DNA of 45,621 nucleotides from a virus: positions 1 to 45,621 of IMG/VR virus record IMGVR_UViG_3300045283_000065; one strand, 5' to 3'. This document shows positions 1 through 7,754 of this stretch, piece after piece. Positions within the stretch are counted from its first letter, which is position 1, and every line of letters starts with the position of its first letter. The notes under the pieces were generated by a model. That model did no database searches. It worked only from the letters and a program-made list of their open reading frames with translations, and was not told where the DNA came from. Position numbers and translations under genes: made by a program.

Positions 1-127
1 GTCTGCGGGTTGTCGGCAATATTGACGGCGATGACCTTGGAGCCGAACTGGGTGAAACTCCAATAGTCCCCGGCGGGGACCGCGTAGTTACCACCCGCCA
101 ACCGGGTATAATCAACCCACCCGATAG
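1..127. repeat. Direct terminal repeat, copy 1 (contig closure)
   Basis: Bases 1-127 are identical to 45495-45621. A tail gene continues in frame across the join, so the repeat most simply marks a circular or circularly permuted molecule. A length of exactly 127 equals a common maximum assembler k-mer, so it is probably an assembly overlap and not a packaged terminal redundancy. Confidence 0.9.
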
Positions 128-383
128 CCGAATCGAATTTATAGAGCTTTGTGGCCGTTCCCGCAAAAATAATCCAGCCGCCCGCTGATGTTCGACCGGC
201 GAAGGCCCCAACACACGTCGCGGGCAGGGTAAACGTCGCATAGTCCATCAAGGACGGGATTGGGACATACCCCGCCTTATTGGGATAGACCCCTTGAGCG
301 GTCACGAGTTGAACCCGCCCGCCCTGGTCTTTCATGTCCAACCCGGCGCTATCGGGCTCCCACGGGCCGTAAGGAATCCTCAT
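1..383 (-). CDS. Tail hub/stabilization protein (P22 gp10-like), N-terminal part, continues across the junction
   Basis: This is the first part of a gene that starts with ATG at 383-381 and reads leftward to base 1, then continues at 45494 down to 44381. Joined, it is 1497 nt and 498 residues with no stop. The N-terminus reads MRIPYGPWEPDSAGLDMKD. The start overlaps the adaptor gene stop as ATGA, so the two are translationally coupled. Position after an adaptor gene and the repeated-strand composition (many short runs with Tyr, Trp, Phe, such as KLYKFDSAIGWVDY) fit the gp10/gp12-type tail hub of podoviruses that closes the portal channel. The family name is inferred from order and composition. 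Confidence 0.75.
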   Translation of the reverse strand, partial: MRIPYGPWEPDSAGLDMKDQGGRVQLVTAQGVYPNKAGYVPIPSLMDYATFTLPATCVGAFAGRTSAGGWIIFAGTATKLYKFDSAIGWVDYTRLAGGNYAVPAGDYWSFTQFGSKVIAVNIADNPQ

Positions 384-988
384 GGACGGGGGCCCTGTAA
401 TCGGATTTGTGCCGTGCCGCGCATTCTGAATTGCTGCTTCTGGATTTCGTCACAAACCTCATCACGGCGACCTTTCCAGATCGCGGCGGTTTGCTGGTTC
501 TTGTCGAACATTTCCGCCTCTGCCAAACTGGCGAAGAAGTACAGGTCTGGGTAGGCGGTCAGAAGCCAGTTGGTCGTATTGCTAACCGAGAGGACCGGAA
601 TCTTCTGGTAATAGTCCAGCTTCATCGCGGTCGTATCGGACGGCCCGAAAAAGATGGATGAGCCGAAGATGTAATAGTGTGATGCCGGACCCGAGATTGT
701 TGTCGTGCCGTAAAGCCGGTTCCATTCCTCGTCCTCCAACGGCTCCAAGGTGGTGACGGGACTACCTATCCGGCGCACCGACTTGACCGTCAGAAAATCG
801 GTCGGCAGAGTCGCGGACCCGGAGGATGGGGTTAAACTAGCGGTCGCCTCCATCTGGCGCACACGTAGATTGCGCTGGAAAAAGGACTCGGCCAGAGTAA
901 TAAAGTCGGGCGCGCTGGCAGCAATATCCGTCCGGTCTAGCCAAGTTTGGACCGCCGTTTGCAATTCCGAATAGGTACTGATTGACAC
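380..988 (-). CDS. Head-to-tail adaptor protein (DUF6682-like)
   Basis: This 202-residue protein starts MSISTYSELQTAVQTWL and has the usual adaptor order: a short N-terminal helix ending in a WLDR motif, a helical segment (DFITLAESFFQRNLRVRQME), then a beta-rich part with LPTDFLTVKSVR and a YYxxIP motif (DYYQKIPVLS). Such proteins bind under the portal ring and prepare tail attachment. The gene sits just before the tail hub gene, with ATGA overlap, as expected for an adaptor-hub pair. Length is typical of the family. Confidence 0.75.
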   Translation of the reverse strand: MSISTYSELQTAVQTWLDRTDIAASAPDFITLAESFFQRNLRVRQMEATASLTPSSGSATLPTDFLTVKSVRRIGSPVTTLEPLEDEEWNRLYGTTTISGPASHYYIFGSSIFFGPSDTTAMKLDYYQKIPVLSVSNTTNWLLTAYPDLYFFASLAEAEMFDKNQQTAAIWKGRRDEVCDEIQKQQFRMRGTAQIRLQGPRP

Positions 989-1037
989 GGACTAGTGCCC
1001 CCTGTATAACAAGCCGTCCCGTAACAGGAGAGCTAGA

Positions 1038-1516
1038 ATGCCAAAGGGCATATACGTTAGAGTCATTATTCGTCCCCTAAAGGAAAGGCTGCTGTCGAAA
1101 CTCATCAAACGAAAATCTGGATGCTGGGAATGGACTGGGAGCATTCAACCAAGCATGGGGCACGGGCAGATTATGCACGATCACAAATCCAGGAAGCGCT
1201 TATTGGCGCTCATAGGGCTTCATGGTTAGTTCATCGCGGCCACATACCAACCGGTATGTGCGTTCTACACAAATGCGATAATCCCTCCTGCTGTAATCCA
1301 GCCCATCTTTTTCTCGGCACAAAGGCCGACAATACAAGAGACATGATTGCCAAGGGCCGCCAAAAAAGGGGCGAGGACCTACCACAGTCGAAGCTAACCC
1401 GTAAAACTGTTGCAAAAATACGCGCCTCCAAAGAAACGCACGCCGTACTTGCAACCAGATTTGGGGTGTCACAGCCCGCAATCAGTATGATCCGCTCAGG
1501 TAAGCGGTGGGTCTAA
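1038..1516 (+). pseudogene. HNH endonuclease, frameshifted, on the strand opposite the structural operon
   Basis: An AGGAG site precedes ATG at 1038 (MPKGIYVRVIIR, then CWEWTG typical of HNH_3 proteins). That frame ends soon after LLALIGLHG. From about 1195 the rest of the domain is in the frame one base back: HRASWLVHRG, then MCVLHKCDNPSCCNPAHLFLG with the HNH core, then a C-terminal HTH-like part (VLATRFGVSQPAISMIRSG) resembling the DNA-binding repeat of phage homing HNH enzymes. Only a fused reading gives a whole enzyme, so the gene carries an indel near 1190-1205 or uses a frameshift. It is a free-standing HNH insertion between late genes read the other way; its 3' end overlaps the neighbour's stop by 4 bp. 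Confidence 0.75.
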
Positions 1517-1815
1517 ACAAGGAGGTAGCTATAATTGGGGTCGGCCAGCTTCTTCCGCACAACCGTCTCATTGAATTCCTTACCTAGCTTTAGCTTTGTA
1601 TTGCCTCGCCTCCATTCCTCGTTGAGCCATTCGAAAATGAGATTGTTGGGGACCTGGGCAATGTGACGTGCCCAGGCCGCCCGCTTTTGGGGCACGTCCC
1701 GAAGAACTTTATTCTGCTCCAGAACGTGCGAGTAGTCCTGATACGATACCGCAACCACGCTTTTGTCGTTTGGGTCGGGGTAAAGTATGGTTCGAACTGG
1801 ATCAACGAAGCTCAA
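1513..1815 (-). CDS. Conserved small structural-region protein, unknown function
   Basis: This 100-residue protein starts at TTG (1815), overlapping the upstream stop as TTGA, with GGAG eight bases before it. It is mainly helical, with charged N- and C-terminal parts and a central NNLIFEWLNEEWRRG segment. No signal peptide or membrane segment is seen. It lies in the head block between small beta-rich virion proteins and the adaptor, separated from the adaptor by the HNH insertion. It may be a minor head or completion protein, but no family is recognised. Confidence 0.65.
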   Translation of the reverse strand: MSFVDPVRTILYPDPNDKSVVAVSYQDYSHVLEQNKVLRDVPQKRAAWARHIAQVPNNLIFEWLNEEWRRGNTKLKLGKEFNETVVRKKLADPNYSYLLV

Positions 1816-2132
1816 TTTGTAAGCTCCACCACGTTGAGCGATCCGGTCGTGGCGTTATTCGATAACGCTGCAATTCTCTCGCCGGGAGATACCACGACGT
1901 ATTCCACCCAGTTTATCGGAAGCAGGGGGGTCGTTGAGTTTGCTACTGGATTGGAGCCGACTTGGAACCGCACCCCATCCGCTGTAGCGGTCGCGACACC
2001 GACCGTCGTAATTCGGATGTAGCGAGTCTGGGAGCCGAAAGCGCCTGATGTTGCCGAGGTGCCGCCAGCCGTGGCATAGGCTACGTTAATGACCGTAGTA
2101 GTATGCCGATAGGCGTCATGGGATACGGACAT
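1812..2132 (-). CDS. Small beta-rich virion protein, probably head decoration
   Basis: This 106-residue protein is rich in Thr, Ser, Ala and Val with almost no charge in its centre, as in jelly-roll or Ig-like decoration proteins. AGGA lies seven bases before ATG. It follows the major capsid gene and another 118-residue beta-rich protein, so the pair probably sits on the capsid or portal vertex. Segments such as QTRYIRITTVG and WVEYVVVSPGERIAAL are typical of the small 'surface' proteins common in phages of this gene order. Function is inferred. Confidence 0.65.
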   Translation of the reverse strand: MSVSHDAYRHTTTVINVAYATAGGTSATSGAFGSQTRYIRITTVGVATATADGVRFQVGSNPVANSTTPLLPINWVEYVVVSPGERIAALSNNATTGSLNVVELTN

Positions 2133-2134
2133 GG

Positions 2135-2491
2135 TTAGGTCCTGCGAACAATAGCGAAGAAGTTACCAGTGGCCGAGCCCGTGCCTGATGCGGGCGTGAA
2201 GGAAATCACGTCATCTTCTGCAAAATTGTTGGCTGCGGTCGGGGAGGCCGTGAACAGTGATTGCGCCGTGCCGCCCGTCACTGTCAAAGTGCCGCCGGTT
2301 ACGGTGGTAGCGTTGATCTTGGTGGTTACAGTCGTGGTGCCGGTAACAGCGCCGCTCTGAACGACGCCCACCTTCATGATTTTGCCCCGGAAAGGAGCGC
2401 TGAAGGCTGCAACGACCGGAGGCGTGCCGATTTGCGAACTGGTCGCAGTAATGTACAGTTCGCTAACGGGGTGGTTGACTTGAAGTGCCAT
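2135..2491 (-). CDS. Beta-rich virion protein downstream of major capsid
   Basis: This 118-residue protein has AGGA before its ATG. The centre is very rich in Thr and Val (TGTTTVTTKINATTVTGGTL), then NFAEDDVISFTPASGTGSATG, a pattern seen in tail/head surface proteins with a beta-sandwich fold. It is the first gene after the major capsid gene. The 147-bp spacer before it holds no convincing gene. A capsid decoration or vertex role is likely but not shown. Confidence 0.65.
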   Translation of the reverse strand: MALQVNHPVSELYITATSSQIGTPPVVAAFSAPFRGKIMKVGVVQSGAVTGTTTVTTKINATTVTGGTLTVTGGTAQSLFTASPTAANNFAEDDVISFTPASGTGSATGNFFAIVRRT

Positions 2492-2638
2492 GGAAATATT
2501 TCCTAGAAATGTGGAAGATCACCGGGAAATCCGGCAATGTTAGTCATGAAAAAGGGGCGACGGGTTATTCCGTACACAGAGCGTAGTTCTCTGCTGAACG
2601 GCCCGCGCCGCCCCCAAGTGCCTGTTTCTATGTCAGGC

Positions 2639-3592
2639 TTAAGAGGTCGTCAGGTCGAACACGCCGCCCGAGGATTTCTCGTTGCGGGAGACAAGCGTGT
2701 ACTCCGAGATGATCGCCCGCTGATCCGAGTCCGAGGACTTGGCGAGCGGGAAGGAGACGAACCGGCGTCCCGACATATAGGCTACCGCCCACATGTCTGT
2801 TTGGAGCACCAGCGCGTCACGGGTGCGGGAGAAGCGCGAGGCAACCACGTCCAGCAAACCAAAGTCGCTGTCGTAGTAGTTGACCGATGCAGTGATCTTC
2901 TTCGCACGAGTGTCTTCGGTCGGAGTTGCTCGGCCAACGAAGGTCGAGAACTGTTGCTTGTTGAAAGCGCCGACATAAACGCAGTCGGGCTTGCCACCGG
3001 CAGTCCAAGCAGCGGAGAGGACGTTCTTCAGGAACCTTTCCTCAAACGCGCGCTGCGTGCCGTCAGTACGCTGTGACGTACCGTCAGCAGCGGTCGGGTC
3101 GGTTGCGCCGCCCGCTGCGCTCTTGTCGGTGTTGGACTTGATCCACGACAGGATCGAGGCCAGCTTGCGCGGGTCAGTCGAGGACTTCGCCACGTTGGTT
3201 CCGACAAGGGTAGTTTCCATATCGCGCTTGAGTTCCATACCCTTCAGGGTCATCTGGTAGTCAAGCTCGTTCTCGCGACCAGCGTGCCGAACGGCAAGCT
3301 GAGTGCCCGAGACGCCAGCCGCCTTACGGGCGATCTGGCAGAGGTTGGTCAAGCGAACGGTAACGGTCGCCGAGTCCGCAGTCACCGCGTCACCTTCCAA
3401 CTGGAAGTTTGTGGTGGATGCAGCAGCAAGGGCCTGAGTCTGCCATTCGTGCGTGATCGCGGTTGCGGTCTCGCGTTCGAACGAGGACATGCAGGGGGTG
3501 TCGGTCGGATCAATCCTATAGATCATATCCGAGAGGTCTTCACGGTTGCCGATAGCGACCGCCGTGGTTAGCGCATTGGTAGGCGCAGCCAT
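2639..3592 (-). CDS. Major capsid protein, SU10/DUF5309 type
   Basis: This 317-residue protein matches the SU10-like HK97-fold capsid family in length and landmarks: an N-terminal arm with NREDLSDMIYRIDPTDTP, a HEWQTQAL segment, the long helix with GRENELDYQMTLKGMELKRDMET, and a C-terminal beta-rich A-domain ending in RNEKSSGGVFDLTTS. It forms the icosahedral shell. It lies directly after the scaffold gene (24-bp gap), the usual order. Its ribosome site is only AGAAAGA, weak for the most abundant virion protein. Confidence 0.88.
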   Translation of the reverse strand: MAAPTNALTTAVAIGNREDLSDMIYRIDPTDTPCMSSFERETATAITHEWQTQALAAASTTNFQLEGDAVTADSATVTVRLTNLCQIARKAAGVSGTQLAVRHAGRENELDYQMTLKGMELKRDMETTLVGTNVAKSSTDPRKLASILSWIKSNTDKSAAGGATDPTAADGTSQRTDGTQRAFEERFLKNVLSAAWTAGGKPDCVYVGAFNKQQFSTFVGRATPTEDTRAKKITASVNYYDSDFGLLDVVASRFSRTRDALVLQTDMWAVAYMSGRRFVSFPLAKSSDSDQRAIISEYTLVSRNEKSSGGVFDLTTS

Positions 3593-3616
3593 TTTCTTAT
3601 TATCTTTCTAGCCCAT

Positions 3617-4699
3617 TCAGCTAGAGCGGCGTAACTGATGTATCCTTGTACCCAGTTCGATAGCCTTCTTGCCGTGAGCTTTATCTAGTTGTTTTTCAAG
3701 GGCTTTGATTTCGGCATCCTTAGATGCTGTAGGCCGTACCGTGCCGGGTTTCTGTACCGGCGGAACAGGCTTCGCCCGCACCTCTGCCGCCCTTGCTTTC
3801 ATGGCGTCAAATTGCGTGGCCTTGTAGATCAACTCTTGTACGCGGGCATCCCGCATGGAAACGCCGGTATGGCCGTTCCACGCTTGGGACATTTCGTCTT
3901 TGGTAAAACCAAGGTCTTCCATGAGCTTTTCGGTGCTCGCGCGGAGCGCCTGGGTTTTCTGTTTGTCGGCAAGATCGGGGATTTTCGCCGCGATCTTTGC
4001 GTCCTCTTCCCTGACGAATTGGTCCCATCTGCTGGCTGTGTCCTGCGCCTGCCGTTGAGCAATGGCGGCTGCCTGTTGTTTCAGGGCCGCCGTCTTTCCT
4101 CTGGCAATCTCAAAACGCTGATAGCGTAGGAAGTCCTCAGACTGCATTTTCTCAACATCAGCCCAAGACTTGATGTCGGCAAACTCAGTGCCGAATGCCG
4201 TCTGGGCCTGGGCGAGAAGTTGCGGAAGTGCTTGCTCGTACTGTTGTCGTGCCTGTGCCGCCTTCAGACGCTCGGCCTCTGCGGCCTTTGCTCTTTCGGT
4301 GGCCTCTTGTTGTCTCCGGTTTAAGTCGGTATCTCGGGCCCGCTCTTTCTCCACAATTCTTTCTTGTGTTTCACGAGGGAGGGCTTCAAATGCCGTCTTG
4401 TCTTCCTTCGACCATGACCTGGGAGGCTCAAGGGGCGGTAGTTCTTCTACCGGCTCGGCCTCTTGCGTCGTTTCGCCGGGAGCTTCCTCTTCAGGAGGCG
4501 CAGCGGATTCTTCTTCTGCCGGGGGCGCTTCTTCCGTTTTAACTTCTGTTATTACGGGAGGCGCTTCTTCATCCGGCGTTAGCGAGGCCCCGCGCGCCTT
4601 GACAATCGCGTCAGTGGCCTGCTCGATCGTAAGAGGGCCCGTGCCCTCTGATGTGAGCACGGTTGCGGGTTCGCCCGTTGAGACGTTTTCTTCTGCCAT
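3617..4699 (-). CDS. Capsid scaffolding protein
   Basis: This 360-residue protein has an acidic, Glu/Pro-rich N-terminal third (residues about 1-95), a long charged coiled-coil centre (RRQQEATERAKAAEAERLK and similar, about 105-220), and a basic C-terminal region ending in GKKAIELGTRIHQLRRSS. This layout, with a basic tail that docks on the capsid protein, is characteristic of podovirus scaffolds. It lies immediately before the major capsid gene. GAGGG precedes ATG. The role is internal assembly template, lost before packaging. Confidence 0.85.
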   Translation of the reverse strand: MAEENVSTGEPATVLTSEGTGPLTIEQATDAIVKARGASLTPDEEAPPVITEVKTEEAPPAEEESAAPPEEEAPGETTQEAEPVEELPPLEPPRSWSKEDKTAFEALPRETQERIVEKERARDTDLNRRQQEATERAKAAEAERLKAAQARQQYEQALPQLLAQAQTAFGTEFADIKSWADVEKMQSEDFLRYQRFEIARGKTAALKQQAAAIAQRQAQDTASRWDQFVREEDAKIAAKIPDLADKQKTQALRASTEKLMEDLGFTKDEMSQAWNGHTGVSMRDARVQELIYKATQFDAMKARAAEVRAKPVPPVQKPGTVRPTASKDAEIKALEKQLDKAHGKKAIELGTRIHQLRRSS

Positions 4700-4713
4700 T
4701 TATCCCTCAAAAT

Positions 4714-5013
4714 TTACGCGGCGCGCGAGCGGTTAGACGCCCTGGCCACAAGTTCACTAATCTGGCGATCGGCCATTTTGCCGTCGCTAAGCGTGGTTTC
4801 GAGATGCTGCTGGACGCGCTCAAGACCCTTCAGGAGATACCAGTTGGCCTCCCGCAATTCGGTCGTCTTGCACTGGGACCAAGCGTCCTTGTAGGCATCC
4901 TTCAAATAAGCAAAGGTTTCTTTCAGTAATTCGTTATCCAGAAGGGACTGGGCCTTAAAGCCCCGGTCCGCCTCTGCTCGCAATTGGGCTTCGTCTAAAT
5001 CTTCAAGTCTCAT
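4714..5013 (-). CDS. Small helical protein before scaffold, unknown function
   Basis: This 99-residue protein is almost entirely helical and strongly charged (MRLEDLDEAQLRAEADRGF, KETFAYLKDAYKDAWSQC). Small helical proteins of this size are common just ahead of scaffold genes in podoviruses and may join head assembly. Its start overlaps the stop of the repeat-protein gene as ATGA, so translation is coupled. No catalytic motif is visible. Confidence 0.7.
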   Translation of the reverse strand: MRLEDLDEAQLRAEADRGFKAQSLLDNELLKETFAYLKDAYKDAWSQCKTTELREANWYLLKGLERVQQHLETTLSDGKMADRQISELVARASNRSRAA

Positions 5014-6152
5014 AGCAACATCGCCAATGCTTCTTCATCGTCTTCCTCCATCATCTGTATGGCAGCGTTCGCTGCATACTCGGCTTCGGCTATAATCTGC
5101 GCCACCCCTTGAGCGGTAGCCGCCCCGCGCACAAGGATTTCTAGTTCTGATAGTTGGTCGGCATCCGCGACCTCGGCGGCCTGGGCTACGATAGCCACCG
5201 CCTTCTGGACTACCTTGGCGAGCTTGGGGGGGAGCTTCTTTTTCTTCTTTCTTAGTGCCGCCAGCAGTTTCATATACCGCTGGTAGGTCAGGTGTCTGCC
5301 GGTGCCGCGTTGCAGCACAACGCCGACATTGTTCTCGGTCGTCGGGCTAATACCTAGAACCGTGCTGGTGCCCGCCGCAAAGCCAACACCGTCCACCGTG
5401 GTTGGCGTTAGGCTGTCCCCAACAGCCAAGGCGGTAGCAATGCCAGCCGCGTTCATAACCGAGGCGGCAGTGCTCGCCGCAACGCCTAGAGCCGTGGCAA
5501 CCCCGGTAGAAGCCGCAACCGAGGCGGCGGAACTCGCCGCAACGCCGGTTGCAGTCCCCGTGCCCGCTGCAAGGCCGTCACCGGATGAACTGGGGGCGGG
5601 ACTGACGCCAAGGACAGTCGCCACCCCAGCGGCATTCATCACCGAGGCAGCGGTGGAGGCAGCAACGCCTAACGCCGTCCCCAGTCCAGTCGAAGACATG
5701 ACCGAGGCGGCGGTGGAGGCAGCAACCCCCAGGACCGTTCCCAGCCCGGTAGAAGAGGCAACAGAGTCTGCCCGACTAGCAGCGACCCCCAGGGCCGTTC
5801 CCACGCCAGCGGAGGCCGCAACGGAGGCGTCGGTGGATGCCCCAACCCCAAGAGCCGTGCCGACGCCAGCAGAGGCCCCGACACTGGCCGCCGTGCTTGC
5901 GGCAACACCAAGAGCAGTACCAACGCCCGCAGAGGCCGCTACCGAGGCAGCGGTGCTTGCCGCGATGCCTGTGGCTGCTCCTACGCCAGCGGAGGCTCCA
6001 ACCGAGGCGGCGGTGCTTGCAGCAATACCAAGAACCGTACTGGTCCCGGCGGAACTGCCGGTCCCGAGGTTATTGATAAGGGTTAGTGTGCCAAGCGCCC
6101 TGTTCTGTGTTGGCCGTCCCCATTGGAAGAACCGCCGAAAGACGCCAGCCAT
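5010..6152 (-). CDS. Virion protein with about ten 20-residue tandem repeats
   Basis: This 380-residue protein has an N-terminal basic segment (MAGVFRRFFQWGRP), then from residue 42 to about 266 tandem units of 20 residues of consensus G(V/I)AASTAASVxxSxGVGTAL, then a Lys-rich stretch (LRKKKKKLPPKLAKVV) and an acidic helical C-terminus ending EEDDEEALAMLL. The repeat part is Ala/Gly/Ser/Thr only and could form a beta-solenoid or extended fibre. Similar repeat proteins are known from phages and prophages of Rhizobiales; function is undefined. It lies between a beta-rich virion protein and the scaffold. The first residues suggest virion attachment. Confidence 0.7.
   Translation of the reverse strand: MAGVFRRFFQWGRPTQNRALGTLTLINNLGTGSSAGTSTVLGIAASTAASVGASAGVGAATGIAASTAASVAASAGVGTALGVAASTAASVGASAGVGTALGVGASTDASVAASAGVGTALGVAASRADSVASSTGLGTVLGVAASTAASVMSSTGLGTALGVAASTAASVMNAAGVATVLGVSPAPSSSGDGLAAGTGTATGVAASSAASVAASTGVATALGVAASTAASVMNAAGIATALAVGDSLTPTTVDGVGFAAGTSTVLGISPTTENNVGVVLQRGTGRHLTYQRYMKLLAALRKKKKKLPPKLAKVVQKAVAIVAQAAEVADADQLSELEILVRGAATAQGVAQIIAEAEYAANAAIQMMEEDDEEALAMLL
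5355..6029 (-). repeat. Tandem 60-bp coding repeats
   Basis: About ten in-frame copies of a 60-bp unit lie inside the repeat protein gene. Units at residues 42-181 and 203-242 are regular 20-mers. Two degenerate units (182-202 and 243-266) are longer and begin with GVSP or AVGDS. Recurrent plus-strand words such as accgaggc(a/g)gcggt mark each unit. The copies are diverged at third positions, so they are old or under selection. Confidence 0.85.
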
Positions 6153-6156
6153 AGCA

Positions 6157-6627
6157 TTAGCCTAGCTCGCGTATTACGGCATACCCACCCATGGTAATGG
6201 AGTCGGCTGGTGTGGTCCCCAGTTCAACTGTCAGCCGCCCGCTGGGGGCAATCATCTTGGTTGTCTCCGGGGTGTAAATCACATCCAGTGGCACCCGCAC
6301 GTTCCAGTTATACATAAAGTGAGTTACAATGGTGCCGCTGACTGCCTTCGTGGTGTTGTTGATCTCGCACGTCCCGGCAAACGCCGCATCTCCGAGATGC
6401 GTCGGAATAGCCGTGACGGCGGTGCCTCCGGTTCCTGAAGTAGTGGACCCCGTCTTGACCGTAATCGCCAATCCCTCTTCCTGGGCATCGCCAACCTCAG
6501 TAGATTGAGAAAGGTGTAGTTCCAGAAATTCAGTACATTTAGTCGTGGCGACGTTAATCTCAAATAGGTCTTGTTGCGCAGTGACCGCTATGGGGGCCAT
6601 TGTCACGGTATAAATACGTCCAGCCAT
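6157..6627 (-). CDS. Conserved beta-rich virion protein (MAGRIYTV family)
   Basis: This 156-residue protein starts MAGRIYTVTMAPIAVTAQQD and ends MGGYAVIRELG. I recognise this framework (AQQDLFEINVA, LHLSQSTEVGDAQEE, then a closing VIRELG strand) from a widespread small phage protein found in head or tail-surface blocks; its exact role is undetermined. No membrane segment is seen. ATG overlaps the preceding TAA by one base. Confidence 0.65.
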   Translation of the reverse strand: MAGRIYTVTMAPIAVTAQQDLFEINVATTKCTEFLELHLSQSTEVGDAQEEGLAITVKTGSTTSGTGGTAVTAIPTHLGDAAFAGTCEINNTTKAVSGTIVTHFMYNWNVRVPLDVIYTPETTKMIAPSGRLTVELGTTPADSITMGGYAVIRELG

Positions 6628-7322
6628 TATGTAACCACCGTTGCCCGATTCCAGGCATTAATAGGACCGAAAACCAATGATTTCGCCGCTGCCCCCGCCA
6701 TGAAGGTAGCGAGGTGCGCAACCCAACTACCTGATGCGCCGGTCGCCGTCGCATTGATTGCTGTAGTAGCGGCTACAACTCGGTGTTCGCCAAAGGTGGC
6801 ATTGGAGGCTTCAATGCCATCGCCAGCCACAATGGACCAGCCCGAACCAGCGGCAGTGCCTCCTGTGCCGTTCGAGCAGAAAAAACCAATAGCGGCCTCG
6901 TCCGCTGACGTAAGCGTACCACTGGTGCCGCTATCCGCTGTGGCGGCGGTTCCTACAGCATGGACGGCCTTGTCAAATGTAGGACTGGTTAGCCCCGAGA
7001 ACTCCCACACGAATATAGAGCTAAAGGTAGGAGTCGTGCCACTAAAGGTGGCCTTGAATGCCGTTGACCCAGCAGTGGGAGCAAAAACCGCCTGAACAAA
7101 GGTTTTGGTTCCAGACCCGGTATCATCGAAAGTTGCGGCAACTATTGTGACCGCATCGCCGGGGTTGGAATTATTTGTAACGGTAACGCCGGTTGCCGCT
7201 CTGGCGAACATTCCGGCGACAACAACAAAATTGCCAGCGGTCGTACTGGCACCCAGCGTCCCCGTTATCGAGGCGGCAGTAGCAACTCCGTTTTTGGCCG
7301 CTTGGACGAATGTTGCGGCCAT
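6627..7322 (-). CDS. Beta-sandwich virion surface protein
   Basis: This 231-residue protein is rich in Ala, Thr, Gly and aromatic residues, with alternating strands (FVVVAGMFARAATGVTVTN, IFVWEFSGLTSPTFDKAV). This resembles concanavalin/Ig-like carbohydrate-contact or decoration proteins of phages. It is in an operon of small structural genes downstream of the portal. No enzyme motif is seen. A capsid or tail surface role is likely. Confidence 0.6.
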   Translation of the reverse strand: MAATFVQAAKNGVATAASITGTLGASTTAGNFVVVAGMFARAATGVTVTNNSNPGDAVTIVAATFDDTGSGTKTFVQAVFAPTAGSTAFKATFSGTTPTFSSIFVWEFSGLTSPTFDKAVHAVGTAATADSGTSGTLTSADEAAIGFFCSNGTGGTAAGSGWSIVAGDGIEASNATFGEHRVVAATTAINATATGASGSWVAHLATFMAGAAAKSLVFGPINAWNRATVVT

Positions 7323-7328
7323 TTCATA

Positions 7329-7754
7329 TCAATCCTCAGTAATGGTGCTGGATGTGGTCAGGGTCGGGGTTACGGTGGTTGTTACCGTGATGTTTGGCGT
7401 CACCGTGCCGCTATAGAAAATCTTCGATGTTCCACCGCCAACCTGACCTACCGAGAAATGGGTAACTGTGGATGAGCTACCAGTACAGGTGGGAAAGGTA
7501 ATAGTTGAAGCTGGAGAGACGCTGTTATTGGTTACGGTCCAGCCGGTCGTAGTCCGAGGCATGGTGACACGAGTGTAGGACGTGTATGCCGCCTCGCTGG
7601 TGGCCTGGGTGCCAGCCTCGCCGGGATCGGCTGTATGTAGCGCAACCGATACGCCGGTATCTGGCGAAGAGGCGTCGCGCGCAATACCCACAATGGTAGT
7701 CGCGTTGAAAATCAGCTTGAGAAGGTCGCTCTCAAAGGTATCACCCTTGCTCAT
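7329..7754 (-). CDS. Small virion protein of the tail-fibre-like/gp80 type
   Basis: This 141-residue protein carries the arrangement VALHTADPGEAGTQ... YTRVTMP... ITFPT... VTHFSVGQV... KIFYSGTVTP. That order (a 'LHTADPGE' strand, an 'Y.R' strand, a 'TFPT' strand and a 'VTHF' strand) is a common small phage virion protein annotated as tail fibre or gp80-like. Its start overlaps the portal stop by 4 bp, so it is translated with the portal. Confidence 0.65.
   Translation of the reverse strand: MSKGDTFESDLLKLIFNATTIVGIARDASSPDTGVSVALHTADPGEAGTQATSEAAYTSYTRVTMPRTTTGWTVTNNSVSPASTITFPTCTGSSSTVTHFSVGQVGGGTSKIFYSGTVTPNITVTTTVTPTLTTSSTITED

Noticed and set aside
2537-3076. Plus-strand ORF of 179 codons
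   Set aside because: Mostly antisense to the capsid gene, no ribosome site, unusual composition.
4170-4736. Plus-strand ORF of 188 codons over scaffold
   Set aside because: Shadow of the Ala/Glu-rich scaffold gene.
5355-6029. CRISPR-like regular spacing of repeats
   Set aside because: Repeats are contiguous in-frame coding units without unique spacers; no cas gene.
5302-6165. Plus-strand ORF of 287 codons
   Set aside because: Antisense shadow of the 60-bp repeats; Ala/Thr/Pro/Glu pattern follows the repeat only.
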